Position numbers and translations under genes: made by a program
Source: Microvenator marinus
GTDB taxonomy: Bacteria; Myxococcota_A; Bradymonadia; Bradymonadales; Bradymonadaceae
Direction of reading: 5' to 3'
Assembly: GCF_007993755.1 (NCBI RefSeq)
Contig: NZ_CP042467.1
Location: forward strand, 1,340,001 to 1,404,000
Length of the DNA: 64,000 bases
Shown: positions 57,277-64,000 of the stretch, in pieces
Layout: every line of letters begins with the position of its first letter
Numbering within the stretch: position 1 is the stretch's first letter
The notes under the pieces: model-generated
What the model was told of the DNA's origin: nothing
Database searches by the model: none
What the model saw: the letters and a program-made list of their open reading frames with translations, nothing else

Positions 57277-57558
57277 ATGGCTGTAGAAAACACTTGGACC
57301 TTTCTGACAAATCACGCGCACGTACTCCTCTGTCTTGTAGAGAATCCAGATTCACGCACCCGTGACCTCTCGGAACGTGTAGGCATCACCGAGCGCGCCG
57401 TACAGCGCATCGTCTCGGAGCTCGAAGATGAAGGCTATGTGATCAAGACACGCGTGGGACGTCGCAACCATTACGAAGTCATTCTAGACAAATACTTGAG
57501 GCATCCCGTCGAATCCCACCGCTCTGTTCAATGCTTGGTTGATCTGATCAAAGAATAA
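57277..57558 (+). CDS. Winged-helix transcriptional regulator
   Basis: 93 residues: NHAHVLLCLVENPDSRTRDLSERVGITERAVQRIVSELEDEGYVIKTRVGRRNHYEV is a MarR/ArsR-like winged helix, with the recognition helix in ITERAVQRIV and the wing in TRVGRRNHYE. It has no added ligand domain and no metal-binding Cys cluster. One Cys near the start and one near the end (QCLVDLIKE) may be redox sensitive. Divergent from the lipoprotein carbonic anhydrase and 74 nt before a peroxiredoxin gene, so either may be a target. Confidence 0.85.
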   Translation: MAVENTWTFLTNHAHVLLCLVENPDSRTRDLSERVGITERAVQRIVSELEDEGYVIKTRVGRRNHYEVILDKYLRHPVESHRSVQCLVDLIKE

Positions 57559-57632
57559 TTGAACCCGAGCACGAAACCTTGGCTTGAGTTCGATCATCCG
57601 AGCTTTGGAATGTCTCAACCAAGGAGAAAACA

Positions 57633-58283
57633 ATGGGACTCAGAATCAACGATATCGCACCTAACTTCACTGCCGACTCGACCTCCGGAAAGCTAGACTT
57701 TCACGATTGGATCGGAGACGGATATGCGATTCTCTTTTCTCACCCAAAGGATTTCACGCCGATTTGCACCACAGAGTTTGGAGCTGTGGCGCAGCTTGCG
57801 GGGGAGTTTGAAAAGCGGAACACCAAGGTCATGGGCGTTTCTGTAGACAGTGTTGAGGAGCACCACAAATGGAAACGAGATATTGAGGCTTTTGCGGGTG
57901 CTCCTGCAAACTTTCCAATCATCGATGACAGCTCTTTGACGGTCGCCAAGCTCTACGACATGTTACCAGCCGAGGCCATTCTTCCCGACGGACGTACACC
58001 TGCCGATAGCGCAACCGTGCGAACCGTTTTCATCATCGGCCCCGACAAGAAAGTTCGGCTTACAATGACATATCCAATGAGTGTTGGACGTAATTTCGCT
58101 GAAATTTTGCGGGCTCTAGACGCCGTTCAAATCACCGACGGCGCGCCGCTGGCTACTCCAGCAAACTGGGTCCCCGGACAAGATGTGGTAGTTTCCACCT
58201 CTCTAAACAACGAGGATGCTGCAGCGCGATTTGGAGAGCTCGATATCAAGCTTCCGTACTTGCGTTTCGCTAAGTCGAAGTAA
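57633..58283 (+). CDS. 1-Cys peroxiredoxin (Prx6/AhpC-like)
   Basis: 216 residues. Peroxidatic Cys in FSHPKDFTPICTTEF, Arg and Thr nearby, GVSVDSVEEHHKWKRDI, and the long C-terminal arm (YPMSVGRNFAEILRALDAVQ ... PANWVPGQDVVV) typical of Prx6. No resolving Cys is seen. It reduces hydroperoxides. AAGGAGA precedes the ATG. The last 14 nt overlap the convergent GST gene. Confidence 0.95.
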   Translation: MGLRINDIAPNFTADSTSGKLDFHDWIGDGYAILFSHPKDFTPICTTEFGAVAQLAGEFEKRNTKVMGVSVDSVEEHHKWKRDIEAFAGAPANFPIIDDSSLTVAKLYDMLPAEAILPDGRTPADSATVRTVFIIGPDKKVRLTMTYPMSVGRNFAEILRALDAVQITDGAPLATPANWVPGQDVVVSTSLNNEDAAARFGELDIKLPYLRFAKSK

Positions 58284-59121
58284 GAACTGCGTCGATATCG
58301 CTCGCAGAATGGCGCTCAGCCAGTTGGGCCTCATCACCCCACGAACGGTTCACCACAACGCCTCGCTTGACCGCGGGGCGTTCTGCTATCTGGTCGGCCC
58401 ACCGCACCACGTGTTCGTAGGTGTGGACCTCTAAGAATTCGGCAGCCTTGTAGACATTCTCTCTCACGAGCGCGCCATACCAGGGCCAAATGCCCATATC
58501 CGCGATGGTGTACTCATTGCCTGCAATAAACTCGGACTCGGCCAAACGCCGATTCAACACATCGAGTTGCCTCTTGGCCTCCATGGCGAACCTGTTGATA
58601 GGATACTCCATTTTCGAAGGCGCGTAGGCGTAGAAATGTCCGAATCCACCTCCAAGGTAAGGAGCTGCGCCCATTTGCCAAAATAGCCAGTTCAGGGTCT
58701 CAGCTCTTGCGGCTCGGTCGGTGGGCAAGAACTTTCCGAACTTTTCGGCCAGATAGACCAAGATCGAACCCGACTCAAAGACCCGCACAGCAGGGTCCTC
58801 GGACCTATCGAGGAGTGCCGGGATTTTGGAATTTGGATTGATATCGACAAAGCCGCTCGAGAATTGGTCGCCTTCCAGAATGTTGATCAGGTAGGCGTCG
58901 TACTCGGCGTCGTTGATTCCAAGAGCCAAGAGCTCCTCAAGCATGACTGTCACTTTGACACCATTCGGAGTCGCCAGCGAATAGAGCTGCAGCGGATGCT
59001 CGCCTACCGGCAGCTCCTTCTCATGCGTTGGACCAGCTTCGGGACGGTTGATGTTGGCAAAATTGCCACCACTTTGTTTTTCCCACTTCCATACTTTTGG
59101 GGGGACGTATTCTTCTGACAT
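58270..59121 (-). CDS. yghU: YghU-type glutathione-dependent disulfide reductase
   Basis: 283 residues, close to YghU length (288). Segments VWKWEKQSGGNFANINRPEAGPTHEKELPVGEHPLQLYSLATPNGVKVTVMLEELL and NPNSKIPALLDRS (cis-Pro) define the nu-class GST fold, with the helical domain IADMGIWPWYGALVR. It would reduce organic disulfides or peroxides with glutathione. AGGAA precedes the ATG. It lies 14 nt after the pirin gene on the same strand, so likely one operon. Confidence 0.93.
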   Translation of the reverse strand: MSEEYVPPKVWKWEKQSGGNFANINRPEAGPTHEKELPVGEHPLQLYSLATPNGVKVTVMLEELLALGINDAEYDAYLINILEGDQFSSGFVDINPNSKIPALLDRSEDPAVRVFESGSILVYLAEKFGKFLPTDRAARAETLNWLFWQMGAAPYLGGGFGHFYAYAPSKMEYPINRFAMEAKRQLDVLNRRLAESEFIAGNEYTIADMGIWPWYGALVRENVYKAAEFLEVHTYEHVVRWADQIAERPAVKRGVVVNRSWGDEAQLAERHSASDIDAVLTST

Positions 59122-59135
59122 GTTTTTCCTATGGT

Positions 59136-60740
59136 TTAGACGGGTTCTTCGCGCCGCCCGTCTGGATGAATTGCGAATCTACCTTCGGTGCGCTGGTGAA
59201 CAGGGCCATTTCCTTGCCACGGCCAGCCCCCGAACTGCGTTTGCTGATAGTCTCTATAAGCCTGTTGGATCTCGTCATGAGTGTTCATCACGAACGGACC
59301 ACGCTTGGCCACTGGCTCACCAATTGGACGTCCCTGAAGGACGAGAATCTCAGTTTCCGCGCCAAGCGCCTCAAGGCTTATAGGCCCTGACTCCTCGAAC
59401 TCCACGCGCTGGAGATTACCAACGGAGATGCCCGAAACTTTGGCTCCGACACCACGATGCAGATACAACGAGCGCCATGTTCCCGGGTTTACGGCCGGCA
59501 GTTCAACCTGCGCGCCGGCCTCCATTCGAACGGTGAAAATTGCGACATCCGAGCCGGGCTGTGAGGCCCAGGAGTCGGGTGGCGGAGTGGGCGGGCGATG
59601 ACCCTGGAATTCACCGGCAGCCAGGGTGATTTCGCTAAGTCGCCCCTTTGAGTCCTGTACAGGGATGCGAGGAATCTTCTCGGACCAGAGCATTTTGAAG
59701 TGAGCGTTCACCATCTTGTTTGAGCGCGGCAAATTCATCCAAATCTGAAAGAGCTCCAGAGGATTCGGTGAATCAGACCGCAAAAGCGGAAACATTTCGG
59801 CATGTTGGATGCCGCCGCCGGCGGTCAGCCATTGAACGTCCCCTGCTCCGTATCGCGCGGTAGCCCCCAGAGAATCAGCGTGATCGAGCATTCCTGAGCG
59901 AACGACCGTTACGGTTTCAAAGCCTCGATGTGGGTGCCTCGGAAACCCGGGAACGTCACGTCCATGGTACATCCGCCAGTTGTCTTTGCCTTCGAAATCT
60001 CGCCCGATATGGCGGCCATCAAGGCTCGCCGCCGGCCCCATATTCTCATTTCCGGTCGGGTAATCATCCTGATGGTAGGCGCAAAAGAGGAATGGATCGC
60101 TTGTCGGCCAGTTCATGCCTTGAATCTGACTCACACGTTTGGCCTTCGCCCCTTCCAGGCGCGTCTTCTCCACTTTGGCCGCGCTCGCCTCGGCAACGGG
60201 TTTCGAGTCGGCTTCGATTTTAGAACAGGCCGCAGCCGGCATCACGCTTGAGGCGAGGAGGAGTTTGAGCGCGGTTCGCCGCTCTATCACTCGCCCCCCT
60301 ACCCTACCCGGCGATGGGTCTGGCACGATGAGTCGTCCGTCTAGACGGTCGTCTTCGAGCTGCAGGCTTTGGCCACACTCGTCGTGCAGAAGCCAGGCTT
60401 CGAAAACAATCTGTTCGACACGCTTTCCAAAAGCCTCGGCGCTGAGCCTTGAGTGCTCACCCCGTAACTTTTCGAGGTCAGCTACAATACGTTTATTCTT
60501 CGGAGCTCGGGGCAAGGCGGCCAAAATCCGGAACAACGAGCCTGGCGCGGGGACCTCGCCTTTCGGAGCCAGAGTCAGTGTTTCTGCGGGATGCGGATGA
60601 AAGGCGTTGAGGATGGAGGCCACGCCAGCCCATACTTCTTCAAAAGCCCAGTCGAACTCTTCAAAAGTTATGTTTTCCGTGGCCTCATCGAGTAGGCTTC
60701 TACCATGTTCGAGTGCCTCTATCCGTCTATTGTTGCTCAT
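59136..60740 (-). CDS. Pirin family protein with internal Tat/lipoprotein signal and N-terminal extension
   Basis: 534 residues from ATG 60740. The C-terminal half is a pirin bicupin: HPHRGFETVTVVRSGMLDHADSLG, GAGDVQWLTAGGGIQHAEMF and NPLELFQIWMNLPRSNKM, with the His/Glu metal site. At about residues 155-175 there is ERRTALKLLLASSVMPAAAC, which is a twin-arginine plus lipobox signal placed inside the frame. A GTG at 60290 with AGGGGGG before it would start a 384-residue Tat-exported pirin lipoprotein. The first 150 residues (helical, DEATENITFEEFDWAFEEVW) match no family I know. Either a fusion or two overlapping products. Confidence 0.8.
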   Translation of the reverse strand: MSNNRRIEALEHGRSLLDEATENITFEEFDWAFEEVWAGVASILNAFHPHPAETLTLAPKGEVPAPGSLFRILAALPRAPKNKRIVADLEKLRGEHSRLSAEAFGKRVEQIVFEAWLLHDECGQSLQLEDDRLDGRLIVPDPSPGRVGGRVIERRTALKLLLASSVMPAAACSKIEADSKPVAEASAAKVEKTRLEGAKAKRVSQIQGMNWPTSDPFLFCAYHQDDYPTGNENMGPAASLDGRHIGRDFEGKDNWRMYHGRDVPGFPRHPHRGFETVTVVRSGMLDHADSLGATARYGAGDVQWLTAGGGIQHAEMFPLLRSDSPNPLELFQIWMNLPRSNKMVNAHFKMLWSEKIPRIPVQDSKGRLSEITLAAGEFQGHRPPTPPPDSWASQPGSDVAIFTVRMEAGAQVELPAVNPGTWRSLYLHRGVGAKVSGISVGNLQRVEFEESGPISLEALGAETEILVLQGRPIGEPVAKRGPFVMNTHDEIQQAYRDYQQTQFGGWPWQGNGPVHQRTEGRFAIHPDGRREEPV

Positions 60741-60891
60741 CTCTTCACCATCACTCACGTTGCGCGTGCTGCCCCATGTGTCTAAAAGATGCCAGAATGG
60801 TGCAACACGGTTCCAAAACACAACTTGGAGATTGGAATCTTTTTGTTTCTGAGAGGAATCAGAGAGACGCGACTTGGCTTAGGAACTGACT

Positions 60892-63339
60892 ATGAGTGAG
60901 ACAAATAGAACGGCATTACAAATCGAAGGTATGACCTGCGCGTCCTGCGTAGGTCGCGTTGAGAAAGCGCTCCAAAACCTCCCTGGCGTGACGCGCGTCT
61001 CGGTAAATCTTGCCACCGAGCGAGCCGATATCGAACACGACTCTTCTCTCGATAGACACAAGATGATCGAGACCATTGAGAACGCGGGCTACGACGTGCC
61101 GGAGCAAACCTATGAGCTCGAGATAGAGGGGATGACCTGTGCCTCATGTGTAGGACGTGCCGAGAAGGCGCTCCTAGCCGTACCCGGCGTCTCGGAGGCG
61201 AGCGTGAATCTGGCTACTGAACGGGCTACGATTAAGGCTCGTGCAAGTGTTGAATCACTGATCGAAGCCGTTGAGAACGCTGGTTATGATGCCAAGGAGC
61301 GCCAAGGGTCCGCGCCAAGCCAAGACATGACAGAAAAGCGCGAAGAAGAGGCTCGTGGGCTCAAACGCGAGCTCATCATCGCAGCAGCACTTGCCCTGCC
61401 GGTCTTCGTGCTCGAGATGGGCTCACATATGATTCCGGGGGTTCACGAGCTGATCATGAATACCATTGGGATGCGAACGAGCTGGATTATTCAGTTCGTC
61501 TTGACCACCTTGGTTTTGGTTGGTCCGGGCAGAACATTCTACATCAAGGGTTTCCCGGCCTTGTTCAAGGGTGCTCCAGACATGAACAGTCTGGTCGCGC
61601 TGGGAACAGCCGCAGCCTACGGGTTCTCGGTCGTAGCCACCTTCTTTTCCGGACTTCTTCCGGAGGGGACCGTCAATGTCTATTACGAAGCAGCCGCAGT
61701 AATTGTAGGCCTCATCCTTCTGGGCCGATATCTCGAAGCGCGAGCCAAGGGGCGAACTTCTGAAGCCATTCAACGACTCATCAAACTTCAGCCCAAAACC
61801 GCCACCGTGCTCCGAGACGGTAGTGAGGTTGAGGTCGAGATCGCAGACCTGAGTTTGGGAGACCTGATTTTGGTCAAGCCGGGAAGTCGCGTGCCCGTGG
61901 ATGGTCTCGTGGAGTCAGGCCAAAGTTGGGTGGATGAGAGCATGCTCACTGGCGAGCCCGTTCCTGTACAAAAGGAATCAGGCTCGGAGGTTTTTGGAGG
62001 GACCGTCAATCAAAAGGGCGCGCTCCGAATCAAGGCCAGCGCGCTTGGCTCCGACACGGTACTTTCACAGATCATCCGGATGGTGGAAGAGGCGCAGGGC
62101 TCCAAACTCCCGATTCAAGCCACGGTGGACAAGGTCACGATGTGGTTTGTGCCCGCCGTCATGAGCGTCGCGTTGATCACCTTTTTGGTCTGGTTTTTCT
62201 TTGGACCAGAACCAGCCCTGACCTTCGGTTTAGTGAACGCCGTGGCGGTCCTGATCATCGCGTGTCCATGCGCGATGGGGCTTGCCACACCGACTTCTAT
62301 CATGGTCGGTACCGGACGAGGCGCAGAGATGGGTGTCTTGTTCCGTCGGTCCGATGCCCTTCAACGCCTGAAGGAAGTGAAGGTCGTGGCGTTCGACAAG
62401 ACTGGAACTCTCACTGAGGGTAAGCCTCAAGTTGTGGACGTGGTCGGGCCGGATTCCGAGTCATGGCTTCGCCTCGCGGCATCACTCGAGGCGAGCTCCG
62501 AACACCCGATCGCGGGGGCCGTAGTGACTCATGCGAAGAATAAGGGGCTTGAGCTCCAGGAAATTGGCGAGTTCGAAAGCCTCACCGGCCTCGGAATCAA
62601 AGGTGTGGTGGACACGAAGAGCGTGCTGGTGGGCGCTGAACGGTTGATGACTCAATCTGAGATTGACGTTGCTCAGTTTAAAGATCGCGCACAATCACTG
62701 AGTGACGAGGCCAAGACAGTTCTTTTTGTAGCCGTAGAGGGAGAGCTCGTTGGACTGGTTGCGGTGGCAGATAAAATCAAGGAGTCCGCGCGTGACACCG
62801 TGAAAGTACTTCACGACATGGGCATAAAAGTCGCAATGATTACGGGTGACAACGCAGGCACGGCAAATGCCGTGGCAAAAGCACTTGATATCGATGATGT
62901 GGTGGCTGGCGTGATGCCCAACGGCAAAGTGGACGCTGTGAAGTCTCTCCAGGAAGCTCATGGTGTGCTCGCGTTTGTTGGGGACGGCATCAACGATGCT
63001 CCAGCGCTTGCTCAGTCAGATATCGGCGTTGCGATTGGAACGGGCACCGATGTGGCCATTGAGGCGGCTGACGTGGTTTTGATGACCTCGTCCCTTCAAG
63101 GGGTGGCGAACGCCATCCATATCTCGACGTCGACGATCAGGAACATCCATCAGAACCTCTTTTGGGCTTTTGCGTATAACACGGCCCTTATTCCGGTTGC
63201 GGCTGGAGTACTTTATCCGATCTCTGGAACGCTCCTCTCTCCCCTCTTTGCGGCGGGCGCAATGGCCCTTTCTTCGGTTTTTGTGCTCTCGAACGCCCTA
63301 CGGTTGAAAAAAATTCAGCCGCTCGGTGCGCAGGCTTAA
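60892..63339 (+). CDS. copA: Copper-exporting P1B-type ATPase with two HMA domains
   Basis: 815 residues. Two N-terminal heavy-metal domains, each with [10 protein letters not shown] (Cys pairs about 16/19 and 81/84), then eight expected membrane helices with the Cu site CPC in [12 protein letters not shown] (about 458-460), DKTGTLTEG (about 502), the HP motif [10 protein letters not shown] and [14 protein letters not shown]. This is the standard Cu(I) exporter of Gram-negative bacteria. It is unrelated in domain plan to the island ATPase at 3296, and its base composition fits its neighbours, so it is taken as the native copper pump. No CueR-type box was recognised upstream. Confidence 0.96.
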   Translation: MSETNRTALQIEGMTCASCVGRVEKALQNLPGVTRVSVNLATERADIEHDSSLDRHKMIETIENAGYDVPEQTYELEIEGMTCASCVGRAEKALLAVPGVSEASVNLATERATIKARASVESLIEAVENAGYDAKERQGSAPSQDMTEKREEEARGLKRELIIAAALALPVFVLEMGSHMIPGVHELIMNTIGMRTSWIIQFVLTTLVLVGPGRTFYIKGFPALFKGAPDMNSLVALGTAAAYGFSVVATFFSGLLPEGTVNVYYEAAAVIVGLILLGRYLEARAKGRTSEAIQRLIKLQPKTATVLRDGSEVEVEIADLSLGDLILVKPGSRVPVDGLVESGQSWVDESMLTGEPVPVQKESGSEVFGGTVNQKGALRIKASALGSDTVLSQIIRMVEEAQGSKLPIQATVDKVTMWFVPAVMSVALITFLVWFFFGPEPALTFGLVNAVAVLIIACPCAMGLATPTSIMVGTGRGAEMGVLFRRSDALQRLKEVKVVAFDKTGTLTEGKPQVVDVVGPDSESWLRLAASLEASSEHPIAGAVVTHAKNKGLELQEIGEFESLTGLGIKGVVDTKSVLVGAERLMTQSEIDVAQFKDRAQSLSDEAKTVLFVAVEGELVGLVAVADKIKESARDTVKVLHDMGIKVAMITGDNAGTANAVAKALDIDDVVAGVMPNGKVDAVKSLQEAHGVLAFVGDGINDAPALAQSDIGVAIGTGTDVAIEAADVVLMTSSLQGVANAIHISTSTIRNIHQNLFWAFAYNTALIPVAAGVLYPISGTLLSPLFAAGAMALSSVFVLSNALRLKKIQPLGAQA

Positions 63340-63822
63340 TTCTTCACACCTTGGCGCCTGCGTCACCAAATGACGCAAGTGTTCCATATCACTCTCCCGA
63401 TGCGTCTCATTCCACAACGCAGACGAATTATTCGGAGGGGGATCGAAAACGCGCGCCAACGCAAACCCGTAACCACTTGAAAGCAAACACCTTTCAACAC
63501 CCGAACCCCTTCGGATAGCGCATTTTTTAAACATCAATCCCGCACCACACCAAGGCTTATGATAGCCACAAAACGCCGCCTTTCGTCACAGGTTTGACGA
63601 CCTGCGTCAACAGATACGCAGACCACAGACACCTACACAACCAAAACCTAAAAGCAAAGCAAAGTCATAACCTTAGAAGGTAGCCGCCCGAAGAAAATCC
63701 TGCACGTAATTTGCACAAAAAGCCTCATTACTGCACGATTATTGCGTGAATTTTTAGTGGACATCGCGAATCACGGGGGCATACTAAAAGAAGCTCAGAC
63801 AGCGACACAAAAGGAGGTGCGC
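63340..63822. other. Intergenic region with spaced palindromes and tandem sigma-54-like motifs
   Basis: No gene was recognised. Two inverted repeats share the core CGTCA/TGACG: GCGTCA-5-TGACGC (63360-63376) and TTGACG-5-CGTCAA (63594-63610), with a further CGTCA at 63584. Two direct copies of CTGCACG-N4-TTGC lie at 63700-63715 and 63731-63746; they fit the -24/-12 spacing but lack the GG of a good sigma-54 promoter. The region should hold the promoter of the gene at 63823. Confidence 0.45.
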
Positions 63823-64000
63823 ATGGGAAGCACGTATGTTGATGCGACGCACACTAGTGCGTCCGAGGGTCGAGTTGCGCGAACTCGCTCTTGGAAATGG
63901 CTCGCGCAAGGACTCGTGGGAATTGCGTTTGGATTCGCGGCTCTAGCCGCGACGAGCTCTCAAGCTCACGCCCAGACGGTCTCCCAACTTGGGTGTGCGG
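63823..64000 (+). CDS. Secreted protein, N-terminal fragment
   Basis: ATG at 63823 after a strong AAGGAGG. The visible 59 residues are a long signal peptide: a hydrophilic start (GSTYVDATHTSASEGRVARTRSWKW), a hydrophobic core (LVGIAFGFAALAA) and a likely cleavage after SSQAHA, then QTVSQLGCA. The gene runs off the right edge, so the product is unknown. The extended n-region of about 28 residues before the core is longer than usual. Confidence 0.75.
   Translation, partial: MGSTYVDATHTSASEGRVARTRSWKWLAQGLVGIAFGFAALAATSSQAHAQTVSQLGCA

Noticed and set aside
63298-63537. Minus-strand frame of 79 codons after copA
   Set aside because: No ribosome site, overlaps the copA 3' end and has no recognisable domain.

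Overview
The window looks like the chromosome of a deltaproteobacterial-type predator or saprophyte, most like Myxococcota or Bradymonadota. The signs are a MYXO-CTERM sorting tail (gene at 50980), a DUF4215 Cys-rich repeat protein (27537), several lipoproteins whose lipobox is followed by long Asp/Pro/Gln-rich linkers, very large orphan hybrid histidine kinases, and many start/stop overlaps (ATGA, TTGA). The lineage is inferred from protein character only. No CRISPR array, phage or insertion sequence was seen.

Positions 1 to about 6390 differ from the rest. They are visibly richer in GC and hold one minus-strand copper-resistance operon: CsoR repressor with a perfect operator, P-type ATPase, multicopper oxidase, CopB/PcoB outer-membrane protein, and a DUF2231 membrane protein cut by the window edge. 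This block stops at the 3' side of a tRNA-Asn gene (6422-6493), the usual place for an integrated island. A second copper ATPase of the ordinary two-HMA type lies in the native part at 60892-63339.

The native part (6.4-64 kb) is a mosaic of short operons. 6.5-12 kb: an APH-fold kinase, a DUF2288 protein, a GST and a secreted (alpha/alpha)6 glycosidase lipoprotein. 12-19.5 kb: two paralogous hybrid histidine kinases flanking a beta-carbonic anhydrase. 20-24 kb: a neutral-ceramidase lipoprotein and glutathione peroxidase. 24.4-27.4 kb: three tandem AIM24/TIGR00266 paralogues plus a DUF808 membrane protein. 27.5-30 kb: a DUF4215 lipoprotein behind a striking helically phased direct-repeat array. 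30-36.9 kb: cysteine synthase/OsmC, a broken lipoprotein gene, a third hybrid kinase, an RCC1-like secreted protein and an Ada-like repair protein. 37-41 kb: a His-run lipoprotein, the RIC iron-sulfur repair protein and an N-acyl-D-amino-acid deacylase. 40.7-46.6 kb: a TetR-TolC-MFP-RND efflux operon. 46.8-48.5 kb: a TetR-AlkB alkane hydroxylase pair with a compound palindromic operator. 48.5-54.6 kb: beta-ureidopropionase with an old-yellow enzyme, then a MYXO-CTERM protein with a lipoprotein. 54.6-60.8 kb: class I fumarase behind a Shine-Dalgarno-masking hairpin, a lipoprotein carbonic anhydrase divergent from a winged-helix regulator, 1-Cys peroxiredoxin, a YghU-type GST and a pirin carrying an internal Tat/lipoprotein signal.

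The points most worth a second look are the tRNA-anchored copper island with its His-tailed DUF2231 protein, the five-copy TTTCA array at 27439-27486, the SD-sequestering hairpin before fumarase, the triple half-site TetR operator at alkB, the internal export signal in the pirin, the AIM24 triplet, and two genes (31.7 kb lipoprotein, TolC start at 46.02 kb) that each need removal of one base in an A-run to read cleanly.
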